DNA of 64,000 bases from Campylobacter jejuni (GTDB lineage Bacteria; Campylobacterota; Campylobacteria; Campylobacterales; Campylobacteraceae), in assembly GCF_001457695.1 (NCBI RefSeq), contig NZ_LN831025.1, forward strand, positions 1,178,001-1,242,000. The letters are read 5' to 3'. The notes under the pieces were generated by a model. That model made no database searches. It was not told the DNA's origin and saw nothing but the letters and a program-made list of their open reading frames with translations. Positions 56,795 through 64,000 of the stretch are shown here, piece after piece (position 1 is the first letter of the stretch; every line of letters begins with the position of its first letter). Made by a program: the position numbers and the translations under genes.

Positions 56795-57973
56795 TTATTT
56801 TTCTAAAATATTTTTTCCTTTAATTATATGCATCTTAATCTTTCCAAAAAGTTTATCCTCAGAATAAAGAGAACTTTTTGGAGCAAAAATTTCTTCATTC
56901 TCATCAAAAAGAACTAGATTAGCTTCTTTGCCAACTTCTATAACTCCACTATTTAAACCTAAAAATTCACTAGGGTTTTTACTTGTAAATTGACAAAGCT
57001 CTTGCCAGCTTAAAAATCCTTCTTTGATTAAAAAAGTATAGCAAAGACTTATAAATTCGCATACGCTATGGATTCCAAAGGCCGCTTCATCAAAAGCTAA
57101 ATCTTTTAAAGAAATTGATTTTGCACTATGTAGGGAAGTTAAAAAGCTAATCTTTCCTTCTTTTAAAGCCTCTCTTAAAGCCAAAACATCTTCTTTGCTT
57201 CTTAAAGGTGGCATAAGTTTCGCAGCCGTATTAAAATCTTCACAAGCACTATCATCTTTGATAAGATGATGAATACTTACAAGTTTTAAATCTTTTTCAT
57301 CTAATAATACTAAAGAATCTTTCAAACTTAAAAGATCAAAAATGACCTTATTTTTATAAAATTTAGCCAATTCTTTCATTTTAGCCATCTGGCTAGTTTC
57401 AGCGATTTTACTCATACCTATAAGCCCTAGCTCAAAACTCATTTCACAATCATTCATCACTCCATTATCATCAAAATCCTTATCATAACAACGCACAAAA
57501 ATTGGAGAGTCTTTCATAAAAGCATATTGTGAACTTACTTTTAAAGTATTTGCATCTAAAGAGCTGTCAAGTTCTAGAGCACAAGCACCTTTATTTAAAA
57601 GAGTGGCTAAATTTTTAAGCTTGCCGTTTGTATCCTTAACCCGCACACTTGAAAAAATTTGCATCTTTCTTTGAGCTAAATTTTGTAAAAATAAAGCAAA
57701 ACTTTCTTCATCAAAATCCATGCAATCACGCAAAACTATACTAGAAATTCCTCCTTTTAGACACTCATTTTCCAAAAGCTCTAAATTAGCTAAAGAAAAT
57801 TTATCGTTTTTTAAACTCACACACAAATCCACAAAAGATGGAAGTAAAGTCATACCTTTAGCATCTAAAATTTCTTCGCCTTGTAAATTAGAACCAATAT
57901 TGGTAATTTTTCCTTCTTTAACCTCTATATCTTGTAAAGAATCTGCATAAATTTTTGCATTTTTAATTATCAT
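56795..57973 (-). CDS. Dihydroorotase homologue lacking metal ligands
   Basis: This 392-residue amidohydrolase-superfamily protein starts like type I dihydroorotase, but the metal motif HxH is replaced by CVS (LPSFVDLCVSLKND, residues 44-57, Cys51 and Ser53). The expected later ligands (His in HxE and HVST, Asp near DHAPH) are also not recognisable: VRCYDKDFDD, VSIHHLIKDDS and TSLHSAKSISL are seen. In other bacteria a catalytically dead PyrC' helps assemble aspartate carbamoyltransferase. In C. jejuni it is annotated pyrC2. It is probably non-catalytic. Confidence 0.8.
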   Translation of the reverse strand: MIIKNAKIYADSLQDIEVKEGKITNIGSNLQGEEILDAKGMTLLPSFVDLCVSLKNDKFSLANLELLENECLKGGISSIVLRDCMDFDEESFALFLQNLAQRKMQIFSSVRVKDTNGKLKNLATLLNKGACALELDSSLDANTLKVSSQYAFMKDSPIFVRCYDKDFDDNGVMNDCEMSFELGLIGMSKIAETSQMAKMKELAKFYKNKVIFDLLSLKDSLVLLDEKDLKLVSIHHLIKDDSACEDFNTAAKLMPPLRSKEDVLALREALKEGKISFLTSLHSAKSISLKDLAFDEAAFGIHSVCEFISLCYTFLIKEGFLSWQELCQFTSKNPSEFLGLNSGVIEVGKEANLVLFDENEEIFAPKSSLYSEDKLFGKIKMHIIKGKNILEK

Positions 57974-57982
57974 GATTTTTCC

Positions 57983-58876
57983 TTAATCATTTTGCTTTAA
58001 TAAATTCTGCGTTGCTTCTTGCACGCTTTTACCCTTAAAAATTGCCACTACTTCATTTACAATAGGTGTATAAATTCCTTTCATTTTTGCTAGTTTTTCT
58101 ATAGCATAAGCAGTTTTTACACCTTCTGCTACTTCATTAAGTTCGGCTAAAATACTATCTAATTTTTGATTTTGCGCCAGTTTTAAACCCACTCTATAAT
58201 TTCTTGATAAAACACTAGTTGCAGTTAAAAACAAATCCCCTGCCCCACTCAATCCTAAAAAAGTTTCTTCTTTAGCACCAAAAAATTTACCAAAACGGTG
58301 CATTTCTATAAGTCCTCTTGAAATCAGTGCCGCTCTTGCATTATTACCAAGTTTTAACCCATCACCAATCCCACTTGCAATTGCTAAAACATTCTTATAA
58401 GCGCCACAAATTTCAGCACCACGAACATCATTATCAATATAAGTTTTAATAAAATCAGGGAAAAAACTTGCAAATTTTTTACAAAGCTCTTGATTTATCC
58501 CGCTAATCATCAAAGCAGTAGGAAGTTTTTGCATTACTTCAGCAGCAAAAGAAGGACCGCTTAAAACACAAAAATTTTCTTTTGGTACAAAATCTAAAAA
58601 AATTTCATCTAAAAATTGACAACTTTGATCTTCTATGCCTTTTGAAGCAATTAAAATTTTTTGTCCCTTGTTGATGAAATTTTCTTTAAGCCAAGCACGC
58701 ATCCCTTGAGAACTTAAAGCAAAAATAAGATATTCACATTCTAAAGCTTCTTTTATGCTAACAAAATCTTCTAAATCACGCTGATGCAAAGAACTGATAA
58801 AACAATTGTGATTTTCTTTTAAGGCTAGATGTAAAGCACTGCCCCATTTTCCCGCACCAATAACCGCTATACGCAT
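57983..58876 (-). CDS. gpsA: Glycerol-3-phosphate dehydrogenase [NAD(P)+]
   Basis: This 297-residue enzyme makes sn-glycerol 3-phosphate for phospholipids. It has AVIGAGKWGSALHLALKEN (GxGxxG), SKGIEDQS, SGPSFAAEV, YKNVLAIASGIGDGLKLGNNARAALISRG (catalytic Lys and substrate site) and LSGAGDLFLTATS. The ATG at 58876 overlaps the gatB TGA (TGATG). The upstream TTG codon is not needed. Confidence 0.95.
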   Translation of the reverse strand: MRIAVIGAGKWGSALHLALKENHNCFISSLHQRDLEDFVSIKEALECEYLIFALSSQGMRAWLKENFINKGQKILIASKGIEDQSCQFLDEIFLDFVPKENFCVLSGPSFAAEVMQKLPTALMISGINQELCKKFASFFPDFIKTYIDNDVRGAEICGAYKNVLAIASGIGDGLKLGNNARAALISRGLIEMHRFGKFFGAKEETFLGLSGAGDLFLTATSVLSRNYRVGLKLAQNQKLDSILAELNEVAEGVKTAYAIEKLAKMKGIYTPIVNEVVAIFKGKSVQEATQNLLKQND

Positions 58877-60294
58877 CAACCAAGCTTTGTTTTTAAAATT
58901 TCATTTACTTTTGCAGGATTAAAAGCTCCTTTGCCTTCTTTCATTGTTTGACCCACAAAAAATCCAAAAAGCTTGTCTTTACCACTTTTATACTCTGCAA
59001 CCTTATTGGCATTTGCATTTAAAATTTGTTCAATCACCGCTTCTATGGCTGAATCATCACTTACTTGCTTAAGTCCTAGCTTTTCTATAGCTTCATCAAT
59101 TTCCACACTAGTATTTTCAAATACAAAAGCTAGGACATCTTTAGCCGCTTTTGCACTGATGGTGCCATCTTCTATACGTTTAATTAAAACTCCAAGCTTT
59201 TGAGCATCTACGGGAGAATTTTCTATAGTCAATTCTCCTTTTAAAAGTCCCATAAGTTCAGTATTTAACCAATTTACACAAAGCTTAGGATTTAAATTTT
59301 GAGAAATAAGACTTTCAAAAAAACGACTCATTTCTAAAGAACTGATTAAAACCTCAGCATCACTTTCTTTTATACCAAGCTCGTCTATAAAGCGTGCTTT
59401 CTTCTCATCAGGAAGTTCAGGAATTTTAATATCCAAAAACTCATCTTTTAACAAAACAGGAAGCAAGTCAGGGTCTGGAAAATAACGATATTCAGCCGCT
59501 TCTTCTTTACCACGCATACTTCTTGTAACTAAATTTGTTGTATCAAAAAGTCTGGTTTCTTGAACTACTTCTTGTTCGTAAGTTCCATCTTCCCAAGCCT
59601 CACTTTGTCTTTTTACCTCATATTCTATAGCTTTTTGGATAAAACGAAAAGAATTAAGATTTTTAATCTCTACCCTAGTATAAAGTTTTGTATCACCCTT
59701 AGGTCTTATGCTAACATTTGCATCGCATCTAAAACTTCCTTCTTGCATATTTGCATCTGAAATGTCTAAAAAGCGTATAATAGAATGAAGTTTTTTAAGA
59801 TAAGCTACTGCCTCATCACTACTTCTAAGCTCAGGTTCACTGACAATCTCAAGCAAAGGAGTTCCTGCACGATTTAAGTCCACTTTAGAAAAATTATTTT
59901 CGTGGATATTTTTACCTGCATCTTCTTCTAAGTGTGCTCTTGTAATACCTATGCGTTTATTTTCACCCTTTACATTGATAAAAAGCTCACCCTTTTCTAC
60001 TATAGGGATATCAAATTGTGAAATTTGATAGGCTTTAGGTAAATCTGGATAAAAATAATTCTTACGGTTAAAAACACTTTTTTTATTAATTGCTGCATTG
60101 ACAGCTTTTCCAAAAGCTATAGCTTTTTTTACAGCCTCTTCATTTAAAACAGGCAAAGCTCCTGGTAAGGCCAAACAAGTGGGACAAACATTAGTATTTG
60201 GAGCTTCTCCAAAAGAAGTTGCGCATGAGCAAAAGATTTTTGTTTTTGTATTTAACTGAGTATGAACTTCAAGACCTATAACTACTTCGAACAT
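58876..60294 (-). CDS. gatB: Aspartyl/glutamyl-tRNA amidotransferase subunit B
   Basis: This 472-residue subunit of the GatCAB complex converts Glu-tRNA-Gln or Asp-tRNA-Asn to the amide form. It has the [20 protein letters not shown] start, [48 protein letters not shown] and [12 protein letters not shown]. The tail domain is intact. It overlaps gpsA, which follows it. Confidence 0.96.
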   Translation of the reverse strand: MFEVVIGLEVHTQLNTKTKIFCSCATSFGEAPNTNVCPTCLALPGALPVLNEEAVKKAIAFGKAVNAAINKKSVFNRKNYFYPDLPKAYQISQFDIPIVEKGELFINVKGENKRIGITRAHLEEDAGKNIHENNFSKVDLNRAGTPLLEIVSEPELRSSDEAVAYLKKLHSIIRFLDISDANMQEGSFRCDANVSIRPKGDTKLYTRVEIKNLNSFRFIQKAIEYEVKRQSEAWEDGTYEQEVVQETRLFDTTNLVTRSMRGKEEAAEYRYFPDPDLLPVLLKDEFLDIKIPELPDEKKARFIDELGIKESDAEVLISSLEMSRFFESLISQNLNPKLCVNWLNTELMGLLKGELTIENSPVDAQKLGVLIKRIEDGTISAKAAKDVLAFVFENTSVEIDEAIEKLGLKQVSDDSAIEAVIEQILNANANKVAEYKSGKDKLFGFFVGQTMKEGKGAFNPAKVNEILKTKLG

Positions 60295-60372
60295 AAAATT
60301 TCCTTGAATTTTTAAATGTTTTATTTTATCTTTTTTTCTTTTAGAAAGGCTTTAAATATTAACTTTAAATGC

Positions 60373-60378
60373 TATAAT
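60373..60378 (+). promoter_or_regulatory. -10 element upstream of luxS
   Basis: TATAAT (in GCTATAATTC) lies 31 bases before the luxS ATG, followed by AAGGAG. Typical Campylobacter sigma-70 arrangement. Confidence 0.6.
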
Positions 60379-60408
60379 TCTTAGACAATTTATATTTAAG
60401 GAGTTAAA

Positions 60409-60903
60409 ATGCCATTATTAGATAGTTTTAAAGTTGATCATACCAAAATGCCAGCGCCCGCTGTGCGTTTAGCTAAAGTTATGAAAACACCTAAGGGTGA
60501 TGATATTAGTGTATTTGATTTGCGTTTTTGCGTACCAAATAAAGACATTATGAGCGAAAAAGGTACACATACCTTAGAACATTTATTTGCAGGATTTATG
60601 AGAGATCATCTTAATTCAGATTCGGTTGAAATCATTGATATTTCACCTATGGGCTGTCGTACGGGTTTTTATATGAGTTTAATTGGAACACCAGATGAAA
60701 AAAGTGTTGCAAAAGCTTGGGAAGAAGCTATGAAAGATGTTTTAAGCGTAAGCGATCAAAGCAAAATTCCTGAACTTAATATCTATCAATGCGGAACTTG
60801 TGCAATGCATTCTTTAGATGAAGCCAAACAAATTGCCCAAAAGGTTTTAAATCTAGGTATTAGCATAATGAATAACAAAGAATTAAAACTCGAGAATGCT
60901 TAA
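60409..60903 (+). CDS. luxS: S-ribosylhomocysteine lyase LuxS
   Basis: This 164-residue iron/zinc enzyme splits S-ribosylhomocysteine to homocysteine and the AI-2 precursor DPD. It has [32 protein letters not shown] (HxxEH metal site) and [10 protein letters not shown], and the third metal ligand Cys in [11 protein letters not shown]. Homocysteine produced here is the substrate of MetE, whose operon lies downstream. Own promoter, good ribosome-binding site. Confidence 0.97.
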   Translation: MPLLDSFKVDHTKMPAPAVRLAKVMKTPKGDDISVFDLRFCVPNKDIMSEKGTHTLEHLFAGFMRDHLNSDSVEIIDISPMGCRTGFYMSLIGTPDEKSVAKAWEEAMKDVLSVSDQSKIPELNIYQCGTCAMHSLDEAKQIAQKVLNLGISIMNNKELKLENA

Positions 60904-60992
60904 AAAGAATCTTTATTTTTTAGACGATTAAGCTTTAATTAATATATTTTTATATATGATTTTGAAATTTTATTATTTTAAAAGGAGAAAAA

Positions 60993-61025
60993 ATGAAACT
61001 GATGTGCGAGATGTGTAGTATCTAG
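60993..61025 (+). CDS. Candidate leader peptide 1, 10 residues (Met/Cys-rich)
   Basis: The frame reads MKLMCEMCSI and stop (TAG). It has an excellent ribosome-binding site (AAAAGGAGA, 60980-60988, about 5 bases upstream). Five of ten residues are Met or Cys. The stop lies 5 bases before a stable hairpin. The operon downstream contains metE. This arrangement suggests a sulfur-amino-acid sensing leader, but translation is unproven and it could be a by-product of the sRNA. Confidence 0.45.
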   Translation: MKLMCEMCSI

Positions 61026-61030
61026 TGCGT

Positions 61031-61059
61031 CCTTTGGCTTAACATTATGTTTCCAAAGG
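61031..61059 (+). promoter_or_regulatory. Hairpin after leader peptide 1
   Basis: CCTTTGG (61031-61037) pairs perfectly with CCAAAGG (61053-61059), and the loop contains a second pairing AACA/TGTT (61041-61044 with 61048-61051). No T run follows, so it is not a simple terminator. The left arm could alternatively pair with the AAGGA ribosome-binding site of short frame 2 (61074-61078). Confidence 0.6.
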
Positions 61060-61084
61060 TCCAAAAAGTGGATAAGGAGATATA

Positions 61085-61132
61085 ATGTGTAAGAAAGTCA
61101 AAAAAGTTTATTTTTTCAAAATACTCATTTAA
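61085..61132 (+). CDS. Candidate leader peptide 2, 15 residues
   Basis: The frame reads MCKKVKKVYFFKILI and stop. A good ribosome-binding site AAGGAGA (61074-61080) lies about 4 bases upstream. It starts Met-Cys and is basic and aromatic. It ends 81 bases before the 2-oxoglutarate oxygenase start. Translation is unproven. Confidence 0.4.
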   Translation: MCKKVKKVYFFKILI

Positions 61133-61186
61133 AATCTTAACTTACAAAAATTTCTCTAATAAAATTTAATTCAAAATATCTTCTTA

Positions 61187-61207
61187 TCCTTAATTTTAAT
61201 TTAAGGA
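61187..61207 (+). promoter_or_regulatory. Hairpin sequestering the ribosome-binding site of the 2-oxoglutarate oxygenase gene
   Basis: TCCTTAA (61187-61193) pairs exactly with TTAAGGA (61201-61207), which is the ribosome-binding site (TAAGGAG) six bases before the ATG at 61214. The 7-base loop is TTTTAAT. If it forms, initiation would be blocked unless an upstream ribosome or RNA opens it. Confidence 0.6.
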
Positions 61208-61213
61208 GCAAAA

Positions 61214-62206
61214 ATGAACTTACCTATACTTGATTTACAAGCTTATGAAAAAGATAAAAGCACTTTTCTTAAAAATTTAAGAGAAATTGCTTCTAAAATA
61301 GGTTTTTTTTATCTTATCAATACCAGTATAGATAAAAATTTAAACGAGAAATTATTCAAACTTGGCAAAGAATTTTTTAATCTTTCTAGAAGTTCGAAAG
61401 AGCTTATTTCTATGGTACATTCTCCTCAATTTAGAGGTTATACTAGCGAAGGTTTTGAATACACAGCAGGATCTAAGGATTATAGAGAACAACTGGATAT
61501 AGGCACAGAAAGAGATGCTTTAAACTGGAATTTAAACTCACCCTTATGGCAAAGACTAGAAGGTCCTAATCTTTGGCCTAGTGAAATTCCAGAACTTAAA
61601 AAAACTTTCTTAACTTGGCACAAACAAACCAAAAAAGCTTGTTTAAAGCTTTTAAAAGCCTTCGCTCAAGCTCTTGATCTACCCAACAATGCTTTTGATA
61701 AACTTTATGGAGAAAATTCTTACGAACATTGTAAAATCATACATTATCCAAAAAGCTCAAAAAATATCACTCAAGGCGTAGGTTCACATAAAGATGGTGG
61801 GCTTATCACTTTTGTTTTTCAAGAAAAACAAAGCGGACTTGAAGCTTTTATAGATGGTAAATGGCTTAGTATACCCCCACTTGAAAATAGCGTTGTAGTT
61901 AATATAGGAGAATTTTTAGAACTAGCTACCAATGGCTATTTAAAAGCTACTATTCACCGCGTGAATTTAAGCCCAAAAGAACGCTTTAGCATAGCTTATT
62001 TTCTTGGAGTGCAGCTTGATAAAGACATACCCATTTTTAAATTAAACCCAGAGCTTGCTAAAGAAAGTAAAGGTGTGGATACTGATCCTAAAAATCCACT
62101 TTTAAGAAATGTTGCAAGTAATTATTTTAAAAGAATGATACGCTCTCATCCTGATGTGGCAAGTATTTATCATAGTGACTTGATAGAAAAATTTAATTTT
62201 GCGTAA
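61214..62206 (+). CDS. Iron/2-oxoglutarate-dependent oxygenase (isopenicillin N synthase-like)
   Basis: This 330-residue protein has an N-terminal half typical of the IPNS/DIOX family (LPILDLQAYEKDKSTFLKNL and GFFYLINTSI) and the Fe(II) facial triad in GVGSHKDGGLITFVFQ (HxD) and ATIHRVNLSPKERFSIAYF (His plus RxS for 2-oxoglutarate). Substrate is unknown. Its position first in an operon with an NLPA-type binding protein and metE suggests sulfur compound use. It is preceded by the leader described above. Confidence 0.82.
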   Translation: MNLPILDLQAYEKDKSTFLKNLREIASKIGFFYLINTSIDKNLNEKLFKLGKEFFNLSRSSKELISMVHSPQFRGYTSEGFEYTAGSKDYREQLDIGTERDALNWNLNSPLWQRLEGPNLWPSEIPELKKTFLTWHKQTKKACLKLLKAFAQALDLPNNAFDKLYGENSYEHCKIIHYPKSSKNITQGVGSHKDGGLITFVFQEKQSGLEAFIDGKWLSIPPLENSVVVNIGEFLELATNGYLKATIHRVNLSPKERFSIAYFLGVQLDKDIPIFKLNPELAKESKGVDTDPKNPLLRNVASNYFKRMIRSHPDVASIYHSDLIEKFNFA

Positions 62207-62216
62207 AGGAGAAAAA

Positions 62217-62987
62217 ATGACTTTATTTACTAAAGCTTTTTGCGTCGCTACTCTTTTTACCGGTTTTGCATGGGCAAATGAAGAACTTAAAGTTGGTTCT
62301 TCTATAACACCTCATGCAGATATTTTAAGATTTATAAAACCAGCACTTCAAAAACAAGGTTATGATTTAAAAATTTATGAATTCAATGATGGAGTAATCC
62401 CTAATGTAATGGTTGAAAATGGTGAGTTAGATGCTAATTATTTTCAGCATGAACCCTATTTAAAAGAATTCAATCAAAGACAAGGCACCCATCTTGTAAA
62501 AGTTGCCAGTATCCATATAGAACCTATGGCGGTGTATTCTAAAAAACATAAAAAATTTAACCCCAAGGAAGGACAAAGCATTTCTATACCCAATAATCCT
62601 ACAAATGAAAGCCGTGCTTTACGCATTGTAGCAAGCAAAGGACTTATAGAAGTTAAGGATAATGAGCTCATCACTCCTTTAGATATCACTAAAAATCCTA
62701 AGAAGCTTAAATTTGTAGAGTTAAAAGACGCTCAACTTACAAGGAGTTTAAATGATGTAGATTATTCTCTTATTAATAGCAATTTTGCTATTTTAGCAGG
62801 TTTAAACCCTGTAAAAGATGGGCTTTATACAGAAAGTAAATATAGTGAATATGGCAATATCATCGCCGTTAAAGAAGGTAATGAAAACCTTCCTAAAATC
62901 AAAGCCCTAGTAAAGGCTTTGCAAAGTGATGAAGTTAAAAAATTTATAGAAGAAAAATATCAGGGTGCTTTAATCCCTACATTTTAA
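62217..62987 (+). CDS. Periplasmic binding protein, NLPA/MetQ family
   Basis: This 256-residue binding protein starts with a signal peptide ending FAWANEELKVGS. No lipobox Cys fits, so it is probably a soluble periplasmic protein, unlike typical lipoprotein MetQ. It shows GVIPNVMVENGELDANYFQHEPYLKEFN and INSNFAILAGLNPVKDG, conserved in methionine-binding NlpA proteins. The ATG at 62217 follows AAAGGAGA and is preferred to an upstream in-frame start at 62199. No ABC ATPase or permease is adjacent. Follows the oxygenase gene by 10 bases. Confidence 0.85.
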   Translation: MTLFTKAFCVATLFTGFAWANEELKVGSSITPHADILRFIKPALQKQGYDLKIYEFNDGVIPNVMVENGELDANYFQHEPYLKEFNQRQGTHLVKVASIHIEPMAVYSKKHKKFNPKEGQSISIPNNPTNESRALRIVASKGLIEVKDNELITPLDITKNPKKLKFVELKDAQLTRSLNDVDYSLINSNFAILAGLNPVKDGLYTESKYSEYGNIIAVKEGNENLPKIKALVKALQSDEVKKFIEEKYQGALIPTF

Positions 62988-62998
62988 GGAGAACAAAT

Positions 62999-64000
62999 AT
63001 GAAAAATTCAATCATTTCTTACCCAAGAATAGGTGCAAATAGAGAATTAAAATTTGCTATTGAAAAATACTTTAAAAACCAAAGTTCAAAAGAGGAGCTT
63101 TTAAAAAGTGCTAAGGATTTAAGGATTAGACACTGGCAAGAAATTCAAAAAGCTGGCATTGATTTTATCCCTAGTAATGATTTTTCACTTTATGATAATG
63201 TCTTAGATGCAGCTGTGCTTTTTAATATTGTTCATACAAAGTATAAAAATTTAAATTTAGATGCTTTAGATGAATACTTTGCTCAAAGTCGAGGTTATCA
63301 AGGAGAAAATGGAGATGTTACAGCCTTAGCAATGAAAAAATGGTTCAATACAAATTATCATTATTTGGTGCCTGAGTGCGATAATGCTGATATTATAGCT
63401 TTAACAGGGGATAAAATTTTTAAAGAATATCTCGAAGCTAAAGAGCTTGGCATAGAAAGCAAGCCTGTTTTAATAGGCATTTTCACACTTTTTAAACTCA
63501 TTGCCTTTAAAGATGAAAAAACTCAAAAACTCGCTAAAGAAAAGCTTTTAAACGCTTACATAGAGCTTTTTGATAAACTAAATGAACTTAAAGTGACATG
63601 GCTTGAACTTGATGAGCCTTATTTGGTTTATGATTTAAGCAAGGAAGATATCGCTTTGTTTGAAGAATTTTACCAAGAACTTTTAAATCACAAAAAAGAT
63701 CTTAAAATTTTACTTCAAAGCTATTTTGGAGACTTAAGAGATATTTATCCTAAACTTTTAGAAAGCAAATTTGATGCTTTGGGTCTTGATTTTATCGAAG
63801 GTAAACAAAGCTTAGCCTTGGTTCAAAAATACGGCTTTGCTAAAGATAAAATCCTTTTTGCAGGTCTTATTAACGGCAAAAATATCTATGCTAATGATTA
63901 TGCTAAAAGTCTAAAGCTTGTTAAAGAGCTTCAAAAATATACACAAAATATCGTCTTAAACACCTCTTGTTCGCTTTTGCATGTGCCTTATAGCACTGAA
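62999..64000 (+). CDS. metE: Cobalamin-independent methionine synthase (3' end outside window)
   Basis: The 334 codons visible encode the N-terminal half and part of the linker of MetE, which transfers the methyl group from 5-methyltetrahydrofolate polyglutamate to homocysteine. MKNSIISYPRIGANRELKFAIEKYF and ALTGDKIFKEYLEAKELGIESKPVLIGIFTLF, ELDEPYLVYD and GLINGKNIYANDYAKSL are recognisable. The catalytic zinc-binding C-terminal domain lies beyond base 64000. The ATG follows AAGGAGA, 11 bases after the previous gene's stop. Confidence 0.96.
   Translation, partial: MKNSIISYPRIGANRELKFAIEKYFKNQSSKEELLKSAKDLRIRHWQEIQKAGIDFIPSNDFSLYDNVLDAAVLFNIVHTKYKNLNLDALDEYFAQSRGYQGENGDVTALAMKKWFNTNYHYLVPECDNADIIALTGDKIFKEYLEAKELGIESKPVLIGIFTLFKLIAFKDEKTQKLAKEKLLNAYIELFDKLNELKVTWLELDEPYLVYDLSKEDIALFEEFYQELLNHKKDLKILLQSYFGDLRDIYPKLLESKFDALGLDFIEGKQSLALVQKYGFAKDKILFAGLINGKNIYANDYAKSLKLVKELQKYTQNIVLNTSCSLLHVPYSTE

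Larger units (their letters stand above)
60904..61213 (+). ncRNA. luxS downstream gap: 5' leader of the metE operon and likely CjNC110 sRNA locus
   Basis: This 310-base gap holds no annotated-size gene. Published work, as I recall, places a conserved C. jejuni small RNA (CjNC110) just downstream of luxS. Sequence-visible elements: weak hairpin AAAGA/TCTTT with a T run at 60904-60921, a TATATAT-type -10 candidate near 60948-60956, short frame 1 (60993-61025), hairpin 61031-61059, short frame 2 (61085-61132), and hairpin 61187-61207. The extent of any sRNA cannot be told from sequence. Confidence 0.5.

Noticed and set aside
1-64000. CRISPR arrays, tRNA/rRNA genes, IS elements or prophage
   Set aside because: No direct-repeat/spacer pattern, cloverleaf-like or ribosomal sequence, transposase or integrase was recognised on reading both strands; a tRNA or Rfam covariance search would be needed to be exhaustive.

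Overview
The window reads as a low-GC Campylobacter chromosome and almost certainly Campylobacter jejuni. The evidence is the gene order (waaM, LOS outer-core cluster, waaF, gmhA-hldE-hldD-gmhB, cytochrome c553, ccoSI, rho, dnaX ... petABC, mnmG, cetABC, dctA, gatB, luxS, metE), the poly-G contingency tracts inside surface-sugar genes, and protein sequences recognisable as CgtA, Cst-II, NeuBCA, Omp50 and CetA/B/C. No tRNA, rRNA, CRISPR array, IS element or prophage was seen. Strain identity cannot be read from the window.

Region 1 (1-16.9 kb) is the lipooligosaccharide (LOS) locus. It holds the lipid A acyltransferase waaM (5' end cut off), the two-domain glucosyltransferase lgtF, a GT2 enzyme, cgtA copy I, cgtB, cst-II, neuB, neuC, cgtA copy II, neuA, a sialate O-acetyltransferase, waaV, waaF, an extra GT25 gene, and the ADP-heptose genes gmhA-hldE-hldD-gmhB. 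Two cgtA copies plus cst-II and neuBCA match the ganglioside-mimicking LOS class usually called class B. Four genes carry a run of nine G. In the molecule as sequenced cgtA-I and cst-II are ON, while cgtB and cgtA-II are OFF. cgtB also has a second frameshift in a T7 run, so G-tract slippage alone cannot restore it. The expected LOS is sialylated and GalNAc-capped without the terminal beta-1,3-Gal (GM2/GD2-like). Cst-II has Asn51, the residue linked to alpha-2,8 activity, and the neighbouring O-acetyltransferase is of the type that acts on alpha-2,8-linked sialic acid.

Region 2 (17-31 kb) holds respiration, copper and housekeeping genes: cytochrome c553, ccoS/ccoI (cbb3 oxidase assembly), rho, dnaX, a Tat-exported FAD enzyme of the spermidine dehydrogenase family that looks accessory, a copper ATPase with a CopZ-like chaperone, a cation diffusion facilitator, a zinc-ribbon protein, a split ThrE-type exporter, an Ldh/Mdh-family dehydrogenase with an unusual substrate loop, and a DedA protein.

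Region 3 (31-50 kb) is mostly one minus-strand series: omp50, ppi, a YebC-type protein, argS, tatA, gmk, a very acidic repeat protein, fliR, a LolD-like ATPase, tsf, rpsB, cfa, petCBA, arsB and mnmG, interrupted by a plus-strand pair of small multidrug resistance genes.

Region 4 (50-64 kb) holds the energy-taxis genes cetB, cetA and cetC, dctA, a beta-barrel-like protein, a PiT phosphate transporter, a dihydroorotase homologue without its metal ligands, gpsA, gatB, luxS, and then a likely sulfur/methionine operon (2-oxoglutarate oxygenase, NLPA-type binding protein, metE; the metE 3' end is cut off). The 310-base gap between luxS and this operon contains two short Cys/Met-containing reading frames with good ribosome-binding sites and two hairpins, one of which buries the ribosome-binding site of the first operon gene. 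This is the best candidate in the window for an undescribed regulatory system.
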